Of a DNA stretch of 64,000 nucleotides, positions 1-7,529 are shown piece by piece; position 1 is the stretch's first letter; each line of letters opens with the position of its first letter. The translations under genes and the position numbers were made by a program. This stretch comes from Nonomuraea angiospora (GTDB lineage Bacteria > Actinomycetota > Actinomycetes > Streptosporangiales > Streptosporangiaceae): the NCBI RefSeq assembly GCF_014873145.1, contig NZ_JADBEK010000001.1:6696001-6760000 (forward strand), given 5' to 3'. The notes beneath the pieces are model-generated. The model was not told the DNA's origin, made no database searches, and saw only the letters and a program-made list of their open reading frames with translations.

Positions 1-1
1 C

Positions 2-517
2 GCCCGGGTCGCCCATGCCCTGGGGTTCGAGCCCGCCGAGCCGATCGTCGACCAGTGCCACAACCTGGTCGAGGTCCGCGACGGGATCTATTTGCACCGC
101 AAGGGGGCGGCGCCGGGTGACGGCCGGGACGTGCTCATCGCCGGTACGCGAGGCACCCCTTCCTACCTCGTGGCCGGCCACGCCGGACCGGAGGCCGGCC
201 ATTCCGTTGCGCACGGCGCGGGCCGGAAGATGTCGCGTGCGGACGCCCTGCGCCGGGGGCGGGCCAAGCACACGGTCGAGGAGCTGCGCCGTACTCCGAT
301 GGGGTCGCTGGTGGTGTGCGGGGACCGGCAGCTGCTCTTCGAGGAGGCGCCGACGGCGTACAAGCGCATCGAGCAAGTGATCGCCGACCTCGTCGACCAT
401 GACCTGGCCACGCCCGTGGCCACCACGATCCCTCTGGTCACGTACAAGACGCCCGACCTCGGGTCGGCGCCCCAGAGGGACCGCCGGGAGCAGCGCCGCA
501 AGCGGGGGCGGCCGTGA
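2..517 (+). CDS. rtcB: RtcB-family RNA ligase, C-terminal part (5' end outside window)
   Basis: The reading frame is open from base 2 and ends at TGA 515-517, so only about 171 C-terminal residues are present. The fragment contains the RtcB hallmarks GTRGTPSYLV and HGAGRKMSR; the His of HGAGR is followed by about 95 residues, which fits the position of the guanylate-accepting histidine in known RtcB proteins. RtcB ligases join RNA ends carrying 2',3'-cyclic or 3'-phosphate to 5'-OH ends with GTP and Mn2+. The tail is rich in Arg and Lys. The next gene, prfH, starts inside its stop codon (GTGA overlap), which marks this as the RtcB2 type that pairs with PrfH. Family certain; subtype inferred from the neighbour. 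Confidence 0.93.
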   Translation, partial: ARVAHALGFEPAEPIVDQCHNLVEVRDGIYLHRKGAAPGDGRDVLIAGTRGTPSYLVAGHAGPEAGHSVAHGAGRKMSRADALRRGRAKHTVEELRRTPMGSLVVCGDRQLLFEEAPTAYKRIEQVIADLVDHDLATPVATTIPLVTYKTPDLGSAPQRDRREQRRKRGRP

Positions 518-1227
518 GCGTCGACCTGCTGCTGTCGGCCGGGCGCGGCCCGCAGGAATGTGCCTGGGCGCTGGCGCAACTGCTGCACCGCCTGGAGGCC
601 GACGCCGCCCGGCAGAAGCTGGAGACCCGGCGAACCCAGACTGTTCCCGGTGACCGGCCCGGCACCTATCGATCGGTCCTCGTCCGCATCGCAGGCGACG
701 GCGCCGAGGCATTCGCCGCCTCGTGGACCGGAACCCTCTGCTGGCAGGCCCCCAGCCCTTACCGGGCCGGCACCGGCCGGAAGAACTGGTACGTCATCGC
801 GGAGCCGTGCCAGGTCGACGCCCCGCGCACGACCTTCGCGGAAGCGGACGTCGACGTCGTCGCCTGCCGCACCGGCGGCCCCGGCGGTCAACATCGCAAC
901 AAGGCCAGCACGGCCGTACGGGCGACCCACCGGCCGACGGGGATCGTCGTCGTGGTCGACACCGAGCGGCAGTTCAGCCTCAACCGCCGCATCGCCATGC
1001 GGCTGCTGCGACAGCGCATCGAGCACGGCGACGAGGCGGCGGGGCGCGCTGTCACCGCTGCCCGCTGGCGCGTCCATGATGAGCTCGTACGCGGCAACCC
1101 CACTCGCATCGAACGCCCGGAAACGTCTGAGCAGAACCTGGCTCCACAGGCGCAGCAGCGCCGGCGACGGCGGCAATCCACCCCGACCGCGCCCACCGCG
1201 AAAAGGGGATCGCGTCCAGCGATGTGA
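514..1227 (+). CDS. prfH: Peptide chain release factor H homolog
   Basis: A protein of 237 residues with the class I release-factor catalytic loop: the GGQ tripeptide lies at about residues 124-126 within RTGGPGGQHRNK, and the following STAVRATHRPTGI segment is the usual domain 3 continuation. Length and the absence of the stop-codon-recognition domain 2 fit PrfH rather than RF1 or RF2. PrfH is known to release peptides from ribosomes whose 16S decoding centre has been cut; the partner RtcB then reseals the rRNA. Start is GTG 514, overlapping the rtcB stop by 4 bp, so the two are translationally coupled. The last 35 or so residues (Gln/Arg/Pro rich) extend beyond typical PrfH and may be unstructured. 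Confidence 0.9.
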   Translation: MSVDLLLSAGRGPQECAWALAQLLHRLEADAARQKLETRRTQTVPGDRPGTYRSVLVRIAGDGAEAFAASWTGTLCWQAPSPYRAGTGRKNWYVIAEPCQVDAPRTTFAEADVDVVACRTGGPGGQHRNKASTAVRATHRPTGIVVVVDTERQFSLNRRIAMRLLRQRIEHGDEAAGRAVTAARWRVHDELVRGNPTRIERPETSEQNLAPQAQQRRRRRQSTPTAPTAKRGSRPAM

Positions 1228-1331
1228 GGTCGTCAGGGCGACGCGTGCATGGAGATCCGCACGCCCATCCGGTACACCGGTTCATGGATCACCTCGTCAC
1301 CTCATAGCCGAAGGGCGACGGGGTGCCGTCG

Positions 1332-1550
1332 TCACTTGTTCCAGGCCACCAGGAACTCCGCCAACGAGATGCGCCCGTCCACGTCCCCGTCGTGCTCGTC
1401 CGAGACCTTGAAGATCGAGTCGAGCTCGGCGGAGGTGACCTCCTCGCCGCGCGCGTTCAGGGCGAGCGCGAACTCCTCGCGCGTGATGTATCCGTCCCCG
1501 TCGCGGTCGAACTCCTGGAACGTGGCGGTCGGGTCGTCGAGATCCGGCAT
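1332..1550 (-). CDS. Small EF-hand calcium-binding protein
   Basis: A protein of 72 residues with two canonical EF-hand loops: D15-x-D17-x-D19-G-x-I-x-x-x-E26 and D54-x-D56-x-D58-G-x-I-x-x-x-E65. All Ca2+-coordinating positions are intact in both. I chose ATG 1548-1550 because an AGAGGT sequence sits just upstream; a longer frame would add 19 Cys/His-rich residues with no ribosome-binding site. No signal peptide or membrane segment, so it acts in the cytoplasm as a calcium sensor or buffer, like the small Cab/calerythrin-type proteins of actinomycetes. It stands alone between prfH and a convergently placed restriction gene; partners unknown. Confidence 0.88.
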   Translation of the reverse strand: MPDLDDPTATFQEFDRDGDGYITREEFALALNARGEEVTSAELDSIFKVSDEHDGDVDGRISLAEFLVAWNK

Positions 1551-1727
1551 GGGTGACCTCTCATCGTGCGATTCATGCGATGTACCGGCAAAGCAACATC
1601 GAAGCATGAGCTTGTGTCGGCACGCGAGGAAACCGGCGCAGATCGGCCGTGATAGGTGGGTGGGCTGCCGGGGCGGATCACGGCGTTCCGGGACGCTGGG
1701 CTCCGGCCGTGGCTGCCTGGGGTGGCG

Positions 1728-2606
1728 TCAGCTGCGGGCCGGGGTGCGGAAGACCTGGCGGCTGTGCCAGCTGATGTGATCGGGCTCCACCGCGTCCAGG
1801 CCGGGCTGGGGGCTTCGGGCGGGGCGGCCGGCGAGGGAGAGGACCATGTCGCGGGAGGCCTGTGACCGGCCCACGAACCTGGCGGAGACGGCGATGGTCC
1901 CATCGACGGTCAGGCCGAGGACGCCCTTGTCGAACAGTTTGTGGTGGATGGCGCACAGGCACAGCCCGTTGGTCAGGTCGTCGGGTCCGGCGAAGGCCCA
2001 CCAGCGTACGTGTGCCGCGTCCAGGCCCACCGCCGCGCCGTCCAGCCAGCCGTCGTAGGAGCAGAACGCGCAGCAGTACTCGTACGCCATGAGCACCCGG
2101 TCGCGGAAGCCCGGGTCGCGGCGCAGCACCGGCGGTGTCCTGAGCTCCTCACCCGGCTCCAGGTCGAGGCCGGCCAGCAGGCACAGGTCCGGGTGCAGGG
2201 ATGGGGCGAAGTTGGCGTCCAGAAGGTAGCGGGCGATCCGCCCCAGCAGGCCGGGCTCCTCCGACAGGGCGCGGGCCAGGTCGGGGTGGAGGCGGCCGGC
2301 GGCCTGGCTGTCGCGCAGGCGGCCCAGCTCAGGGCCCGGGCTGCCCGGGCCGTGGCGGGTGTCGACCAGCCAGAGGCCGTCGTTCGTCAGATGGTGGAAG
2401 GGGTAGCCGGGGCTGGTGTCGCGGGGCGGGCCGTACTCCTTGAGCAGCTTCTTGAGCTCGGCCTCGGCGGCGCTGAAGGAAATGGGCCGGTTGCCGTGGC
2501 GTTGGAAATGGCCCAGGGCGTACAGGAGGAGGAGCGGCTTGTGCGGGGCGCGCTCGCCGCCTCTGGTCCAGCGCCGGATCTCGGCGACCCGCTCGATCCA
2601 GTCCAC
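1728..2606 (-). CDS. SBD-HNH restriction endonuclease (phosphorothioate-DNA type IV)
   Basis: A protein of 292 residues. The N-terminal half (about 1-150) has the RWTRGGERAPHKPLLLLYAL and GYPFHHL segments typical of the sulfur-binding (SBD) domain of enzymes that recognise phosphorothioated DNA. The C-terminal half is an HNH nuclease: CxxC at 179-182, DAAH at 196-199, the conserved Asn 213, and a C-x-x-HH cluster at 218-222 (zinc and metal site). Family members cut DNA that carries Dnd-type sulfur modification, so they defend against modified incoming DNA. No dnd genes are in the window, as expected for a modification-dependent enzyme. Monocistronic; about 210 bp of non-coding sequence precedes it. 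Confidence 0.85.
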   Translation of the reverse strand: MDWIERVAEIRRWTRGGERAPHKPLLLLYALGHFQRHGNRPISFSAAEAELKKLLKEYGPPRDTSPGYPFHHLTNDGLWLVDTRHGPGSPGPELGRLRDSQAAGRLHPDLARALSEEPGLLGRIARYLLDANFAPSLHPDLCLLAGLDLEPGEELRTPPVLRRDPGFRDRVLMAYEYCCAFCSYDGWLDGAAVGLDAAHVRWWAFAGPDDLTNGLCLCAIHHKLFDKGVLGLTVDGTIAVSARFVGRSQASRDMVLSLAGRPARSPQPGLDAVEPDHISWHSRQVFRTPARS

Positions 2607-2818
2607 GGTCGGCCAGTTTAGGGCGATCTTCCGTGCCTCGGCAGACGTATTTCATTGTGGCCGGCCGCGGTTGTATGCCACCGCCTGTTGCCCGAGAACC
2701 ACATCTGCAGGGCGTCCAGATAGCCGATGTCTGCCACGGAGGGAGCGTAGAAGGGGCAGCGCTCGGACGACCAGCCGACGCCACCGCCGGTTCCCGTGGC
2801 TGCGGTGGCCGGCTGGGG

Positions 2819-3079
2819 TCAGAAGTTCCACAGGAGGAGGCTCCACAGGATGAAGACCGTGGCGTAAACGGAGATGCCCACGTAGCCGAGGATCATCGCC
2901 GTGATGGAAACGGCCCGCCCCTTTCCGTTGAGATGATTCGCCCGCCAGAGGGCTAAGTGTCCGAGTATCACCCCGGCCACGCTCGGAACGGCGAGGGTGA
3001 CCAGCCCGAGGATCGAAAGGGCCAGGGCGGCAACGGCCCACTGGTTCTTTGGCACGGAGGCTCCGAAGCTATGACTCAT
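2819..3079 (-). CDS. DUF4190 small membrane protein
   Basis: A protein of 86 residues if started at ATG 3077-3079; ATG 3089-3091 would add four. It has two predicted membrane segments (about 18-40 and 60-82) separated by a short loop with GHLALWRAN and GKGRAVSITAMILGYVGI, the signature of DUF4190. Such proteins sit in the cytoplasmic membrane; their function is unknown. Its start lies inside the end of the upstream membrane-protein gene (11-bp overlap), so the two are probably co-translated. No clear ribosome-binding site precedes either ATG, which supports coupling. Confidence 0.75.
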   Translation of the reverse strand: MSHSFGASVPKNQWAVAALALSILGLVTLAVPSVAGVILGHLALWRANHLNGKGRAVSITAMILGYVGISVYATVFILWSLLLWNF

Positions 3080-3347
3080 GATGGTGGCCATAATGGCGCT
3101 GACGCCGGCGTTCGAAGTAGCCCAGGCCTGCGAAGAACACCCCGACGAAAACCGAGAGGCCGAGAGAGAGGAGCAGAGCGGTCGAGGTGAGGGGGCGCCC
3201 CACGCCGGCCATGGCGCTGATGAGCAGGATGACGCCGATCAGGGCGCCGAAAGCGGGCCCCATGATCAGGCCGAGGCGCAGCGGGTGGGCCGCAGCGAAG
3301 CGTTGACCGCGGTGCGGCTCGGCGGCACCGCCCAGGGACCTGTCCAT
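3069..3347 (-). CDS. Hypothetical two-TM membrane protein
   Basis: A protein of 92 residues with a short polar N-terminus, two hydrophobic stretches (about 25-45 and 54-77) and a basic, His-rich tail ending in HYGHHHES. I do not recognise a family. It overlaps the start of the DUF4190 gene by 11 bp and is transcribed with it. Its start region overlaps the upstream non-coding part of the divergent 3478 gene, so the two transcription units probably share a promoter region between 3345 and 3478. Confidence 0.55.
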   Translation of the reverse strand: MDRSLGGAAEPHRGQRFAAAHPLRLGLIMGPAFGALIGVILLISAMAGVGRPLTSTALLLSLGLSVFVGVFFAGLGYFERRRQRHYGHHHES

Positions 3348-3477
3348 GCGACGGATTCAGCCCTCAGGGAAGAGGGCGCAGGTCTTGTTCGGGAGGCCCG
3401 CCGCCGTCGGGGTTTCTGTCGTTCGCCGCTGCTATAGATTGCCGCACCGCCTGATCTTCATGGAAGCAGGGTGTCCG

Positions 3478-3870
3478 ATGGCATCAGTGACGTTTCGCGA
3501 CGAGAGCGCGACCGGCCGGGCTCTGGAGGAGTTCTCCGTGCCCGAGCTGCCCGAGCGGATCTCGGCCCGGGAGCTGGTACGGCTGCGCGTACGGGAGGAG
3601 GTGGCCCGCTACAACGCCTCCCCCTCCCACCACTTCCGCGGCCTGGTCAGACCGACCGATGCCGAGGCCGAGCTGAACGGTTACCGGATGCGGAGCGCGC
3701 GCAGGCTGGACTGGGAGAAGCAGGCCGACGCCGCCGAGGTCGCGTTCGGCCGCAACGGCTTCCTGCTGCTGGTCGGTGACCGGCAGATCCTGGATCTGGA
3801 CGATGAGATCGACCTGATCGCCGACCCCGTCGTCTCCTTCGTCAAGCTCGTCCCGCTGGTCGGAGGCTGA
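3478..3870 (+). CDS. Hypothetical protein, partner of the DUF4132 gene
   Basis: A protein of 130 residues, no signal peptide or membrane segment. The N-terminal half is charged and helical (ELVRLRVREEVARYNA), the C-terminal half ends in strands (FLLLVGDRQILDLDDEI). I chose ATG 3478, preceded by a purine-rich GAAGCAGG sequence; an upstream in-frame extension to 3346 looks non-coding. It ends 1 bp before the DUF4132 start, with the ribosome-binding site GGAGG of the next gene inside its last codons, so the pair is an operon. A short protein of this kind often precedes DUF4132 genes; its role is unknown. Confidence 0.75.
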   Translation: MASVTFRDESATGRALEEFSVPELPERISARELVRLRVREEVARYNASPSHHFRGLVRPTDAEAELNGYRMRSARRLDWEKQADAAEVAFGRNGFLLLVGDRQILDLDDEIDLIADPVVSFVKLVPLVGG

Positions 3871-3871
3871 C

Positions 3872-6358
3872 GTGGGCGTCCTCGACGGCCTCCCGGCCGA
3901 CGTCCGCGGCTGGCTCGGCGAATACGGAAGGGAAAGCCAAGGTGGAGGTGGATTGGGGAAGGCGGAGCTGGAGATGTTCCGTCGGCTCGACGCCACTCTG
4001 CGTCCCCAGGAGGCCTACCACTTCGTCGATGAGGCGCCGCTGAAGGAGCTCTCCGTCGGGTGGGGCGAGGCCGAATGGCGGGCGACGGCGTTGTGGGCGC
4101 AGTTGCTCACGCGGGCCACCGACGGCAGCATCGCCGGCGAGACGCTGCTCACCAGGCTGGCCCAGCGCAAGCTGCGCTGGTCCGCGTGGGAACGGGAGCT
4201 GCTGTGGCGGACCACGCTCGGCCGGCCGGAGCCGCACTGGACGGATCTCGACTACCGCATTCCGATGTCCTCGATCAAGGAGCTGCCGGCGAGCGAGCGC
4301 GAACCGCTCCTGCCGCTCCTCATGCAGGCGCAGCGGGAGATGGAGGCGGGCCCGCTCTCGGCCGGCTGGACGATCCGGCGGCTGCTGGACGGTCTCATCG
4401 CCGAGCACCTCGCCGGCGACCCCGCCGCGGCCACGCGTTCCCTCGTGCCCGAGTGCGACGGCTTCGCCGCGCTGCTGCGCGAGGAGTACGGCAAGCGGCT
4501 GGGCGAGCCCGATGCCCTCCCGCTCGCGCGACACTGGGCCACCGCGATCACCGTCACCCCGGCGCCGCAGTGGACGGCACGCGCGGGCGAGCTGCTCACA
4601 CCCCACGCCACCGAGCTGATCCAGGAGATCCTGGGCCGCGTGCCCGCTTACCGCGAGGGGCTCTGGCACAACGGCTACAGCGAGGTCGTCACCTATCTTC
4701 ACGAGCGCACCGCCGAGCTCCTGCGCGGGATGATCTGGACCTGCGAGCTGATCGACGAGCCGTGGGTGACCGGGCTCCTGGGTGACGTGGCCCTGGCCAC
4801 CGGCATCGGAATGGGCGGATCGGGCCCGAACTCCCGCAGCGAGCGAGTGGCCAACGCGGCCCTCGGCGTGCTGGCCCGGCGCGGGGGCATGGAGGTGGTC
4901 GCCCAGCTCGCCCGCATCCAGGCCAAGGTGCGCAGGAAGAGCATCCTGACCAAGGTCAGGCAGATCCTCGACGAGACGGCCGTACGGACCGGGCTGTCTC
5001 CGGAGCAGTTGGTCGAACGCACTGTCCCCAGCTTCGGCCTGGGCCACGACGGCACGCGCACGGAGCAGGGGCTGACCCTGGCCGTGACCGGCGCGATCAC
5101 CTACAACGGCCGCAAGACCGTCCCCAAGAGCGTCGACCGGGAGTTGCTGGCCGGATTCAGGGCCACGGCGAAGGAGCTGAAGAAGACGGTCCCCGCCGAA
5201 CGGCTCCGCGTCGAACGCGCGCTGGCGGCCGGGCGGACCTGGTCCTGGCAGGAGGTGTGCGAGTTCTACCTCGACCACCCGGTCACCGGCGTCTTCGCCC
5301 GTACCCTGATCTGGGAGGTCGTCCAGGGCTCTGCCGGGCTTCCCGTCCACGTGGCTGGAGCGTGGGAGCTGAGCGATCCGGCCGGGCGCCGCATCCGGCC
5401 CCGCCCGGAGACCCAGGTCCGTCTGTGGCATCCCATCTCCCACACCCCCGAGGAGGTCCGCGCCTGGCGGGACCACCTGCTCGTGATCGGCCTGCGGCAG
5501 CCGTTCAAGCAGGCCTTCCGCGAGGTCTACCTGCTCACCCCCGCCGAGGAGGCGACGCGCGACCATTCGCGCCGCTTCTCCGGCCATCTGCTCCGGTACG
5601 GCCAGGCCAAGGCGCTGCTCACCGAGCGCGGCTGGACCGGCATGTCGCTGGGCCACTGGGACGCGGCCGGAGGGTCCGGCCAGTGCGAGGCCGCCAAGGA
5701 GCTGCCCGGCGGCCTGACCGCCACTTGGGAGTTCTACCTGGACGAGCACTCCTACGAACGCGACGGCTACGGCACCACGGTCTCCATCTGCGTCAGCGCC
5801 GACCTTCGTTTCCGCTCCCCCTCCGGCACCTCGCCGGTCCCGCCGACCGACACCGGCACCTCGCCGGTCCTCCTGGCCGACACCCGCCGCTCGCCGGTCC
5901 CGCTGGTCGAGGTTCCGGCGCTCACCCTGTCGGAGGCGCTGCGCGACGCCGACCTGGCCGTCGGCGTCACCTCCACCGGCCTGGACCCCGAGGGACACGG
6001 GGACTACTGGCAGTCCTACAGCTTCGGCGACCTGACCGAGAGCGCCCAGGTCCGGCGGGACGCCCTGGCCGGGCTGCTGCCCCGCCTGGCCATCGCGGAC
6101 CGCTGCACACTGGCAGACCGGTTCCTGCGGGTCCGCGGCGACCTGCGCACCTACAAGATCCATCTCGGCTCGGGCAACATCCTCATGGAGCCCAACGACG
6201 CCTACCTGTGCATCGTCCCCCACGGCACCGGCGACCAGGTCTTCCTGCCCTTCGAGGAAGACGGCGGCATGCTGTCGATCATTCTGTCCAAGGCGTTCCT
6301 GCTGGCCGCCGACGCCGCCATCACCGACCCGTCCATCACCCGACAGATCCATTTCTGA
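3872..6358 (+). CDS. DUF4132 domain protein
   Basis: A protein of 828 residues with a long helical, HEAT-like N-terminal region and the characteristic DUF4132 C-terminus (YKIHLGSGNILM, NDAYLCIVP, then ILSKAFLLAADAAITD). DUF4132 is the family of E. coli YehI (MolR-like); no biochemical activity is established. Start GTG 3872 follows GGAGG by 5 bases. No signal peptide, so cytoplasmic. Odd feature: residues about 652-681 hold three copies of a 10-residue Pro/Asp-rich unit (30-bp DNA repeat), inserted between two conserved parts, probably a flexible linker. Co-transcribed with the small upstream gene; a probable third gene downstream is broken. Confidence 0.85.
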   Translation: MGVLDGLPADVRGWLGEYGRESQGGGGLGKAELEMFRRLDATLRPQEAYHFVDEAPLKELSVGWGEAEWRATALWAQLLTRATDGSIAGETLLTRLAQRKLRWSAWERELLWRTTLGRPEPHWTDLDYRIPMSSIKELPASEREPLLPLLMQAQREMEAGPLSAGWTIRRLLDGLIAEHLAGDPAAATRSLVPECDGFAALLREEYGKRLGEPDALPLARHWATAITVTPAPQWTARAGELLTPHATELIQEILGRVPAYREGLWHNGYSEVVTYLHERTAELLRGMIWTCELIDEPWVTGLLGDVALATGIGMGGSGPNSRSERVANAALGVLARRGGMEVVAQLARIQAKVRRKSILTKVRQILDETAVRTGLSPEQLVERTVPSFGLGHDGTRTEQGLTLAVTGAITYNGRKTVPKSVDRELLAGFRATAKELKKTVPAERLRVERALAAGRTWSWQEVCEFYLDHPVTGVFARTLIWEVVQGSAGLPVHVAGAWELSDPAGRRIRPRPETQVRLWHPISHTPEEVRAWRDHLLVIGLRQPFKQAFREVYLLTPAEEATRDHSRRFSGHLLRYGQAKALLTERGWTGMSLGHWDAAGGSGQCEAAKELPGGLTATWEFYLDEHSYERDGYGTTVSICVSADLRFRSPSGTSPVPPTDTGTSPVLLADTRRSPVPLVEVPALTLSEALRDADLAVGVTSTGLDPEGHGDYWQSYSFGDLTESAQVRRDALAGLLPRLAIADRCTLADRFLRVRGDLRTYKIHLGSGNILMEPNDAYLCIVPHGTGDQVFLPFEEDGGMLSIILSKAFLLAADAAITDPSITRQIHF
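5825..5914 (+). repeat. Three 30-bp tandem units within the DUF4132 gene
   Basis: The word GGCACCTCGCCGGTCC starts at 5825 and 5855, and a diverged copy (CGCTCGCCGGTCC core) falls in the third unit from 5885. The repeat keeps the frame and encodes a decapeptide of the pattern xxSPVPxxDT. It makes a length-variable linker likely. Confidence 0.75.
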
Positions 6359-6372
6359 CAGGACCCACCGGC

Positions 6373-6771
6373 ATGCGCCTCTCCCCCCTCGCGCAGCGCC
6401 TGCTCCACCTGATCGACGGGACCGCGAACGACCCCACGCGCCGGCCCGACGCCTCCCAGCTGAACGTCGGGCTGACCGGCGTCGCCGGCTCGGCGCCGGG
6501 GCGGTACGCGACCGACGAGCGCGCCAGGCGGCAACTGGCCGCGCCGGCTCGCGAGCTGGTCGGGTTCCTGCTGCCGGAGGACAGGACCTGGCCGTACGGG
6601 CGCTTCCCCGCGCTGGTGGCGGCGGGGCTGGCGGGCATGGACGCCGAGGTGGGCGCCCGGCCGGCCGAGGGGTGCGGGCCGATCGCTGCCGCCGGGACGG
6701 ACTGCTGCTCTGGCGGACCACGTTGCGCTGGCAGCGGGCCATCGCCGCCGCGCTGGCGCCCTTCGATCTGA
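6373..6771 (+). pseudogene. Probable truncated third gene of the DUF4132 operon
   Basis: From ATG 6373, 14 bp after the DUF4132 stop and behind an AGGA sequence, a frame runs to 6771. The first 100 or so residues look like protein (MRLSPLAQRLLHLIDG, LLPEDRTWPYGRFPALVAAG), but from about 6675 it runs out of frame through a MarR-type gene. The likely history is a deletion that joined the 5' part of one gene to another. I do not recognise the family. It could also be a genuine short gene of unknown function. Confidence 0.35.
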
Positions 6772-7148
6772 CGCACGTCCAGTTCGTGCTGCTGGCCGGC
6801 ACCGAGGGGCTGAACCGGCAGGGCGAGCTGCCCAATCAGCTCGCCGTCGCCACATTCGCCGACACCGACGTCAAGATGACCTCCCAGGTCGTGCGCAAGC
6901 TGGAGGAAAAGGGCCTGCTCGTCCGCGAGCCGGACCCCGCCGACAGCCGTGCCCGCCTGCTGCGGGTCACCGATCAGGGCGCCGGCCTGGCCCGGCGGGC
7001 CGTCGAGGAGGTGGAGCGGGCCGACGCCGAGTCCTTCCGGACCGGACCTCGACGCGCCCGCCGGCGGGAGACCGGACCTCGACGTGCCGGCCGAGCGCTA
7101 CGGATCCTGGGAGGGCTACTGGGCCCACTACCTCCGAGTCGGCGCCGG
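6672..7148 (+). pseudogene. MarR-family regulator, 3' end destroyed
   Basis: From GTG 6672 the frame encodes a clear MarR winged-helix protein: LLLWRTTLRWQRAIAAAL, THVQFVLLAG, then DVKMTSQVVRKLEEKGLL and the wing REPDPADSRARLLRVTDQG. Homology stops after about residue 120 (VERADAESF); beyond that the frame stays open for another 190 codons of shadow sequence under genes on the other strand. Near the break, at 7041-7054 and 7071-7084, the word ACCGGACCTCGACG is repeated with a 30-bp period. A frameshift or deletion has removed the normal C-terminus, so this is most likely a relic. Confidence 0.6.
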
Positions 7149-7529
7149 TCAGTCGGTGACGAGGGCGTTGAGGGTGAGGGTCTCCTCGCCGGAGCGGCCG
7201 GCGAGGCGGATGGACAGCTCCCACGCGCCGTTCATGCGGAACAGGTCACCCTCGGCGACGAAGTGGCCGGGGGCGGCCTTCCTGGCGGTGACCTCGGGCA
7301 CCGCGTGACCCATGGTCGGCATCACGGCGGCGACGGTGACCGTGTCGGCCTCGCCCCTGTCCACCCGGATGTCGACCGCGCTCCGGTCGGCCGTGACCGT
7401 GACGGCGTAACGGGCGCCCGTCGTCGTCACCGGGTCCGGGCCCGAGGTGCGGGCGATGACGAACGCCGCCACCACGACCGCCACGAGCCCGGCGAGCACC
7501 AGCACCCTCAGGCCCTTGACCTGCTTCAT
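7149..7529 (-). CDS. FixH/YtkA-like membrane-anchored protein
   Basis: A protein of 126 residues: one N-terminal membrane segment (about 8-27) and an exported beta-sandwich with PTMGHAVPEVTARKAAPGHF and MNGAWELSIRLAG, the pattern of FixH/YtkA-like domains. Proteins of this kind sit outside the membrane and often go with copper or other metal handling. The ATG at 7527-7529 overlaps the upstream stop by 4 bp (ATGA), so it is the last gene of the operon. Its stop lies next to the MarR relic on the opposite strand. Confidence 0.72.
   Translation of the reverse strand: MKQVKGLRVLVLAGLVAVVVAAFVIARTSGPDPVTTTGARYAVTVTADRSAVDIRVDRGEADTVTVAAVMPTMGHAVPEVTARKAAPGHFVAEGDLFRMNGAWELSIRLAGRSGEETLTLNALVTD

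Noticed and set aside
1228..1331. Search for a further gene or toxin between prfH and the EF-hand gene
   Set aside because: Only short frames without ribosome-binding sites are present.
2640..2816. A minus-strand frame continuing past the DUF4190 stop (GYLDALQMWFSGNRRW and nearby)
   Set aside because: It has no start codon or ribosome-binding site of its own and matches no family I know; the resemblance to protein is weak, so I treat the stretch as non-coding.
3842..6835. A 997-codon open frame antisense to the DUF4132 gene
   Set aside because: It is the mirror frame of a high-GC gene: the composition is Gly/Arg/Ala/Gln low complexity, with no domain, while the plus strand shows clear DUF4132 motifs.
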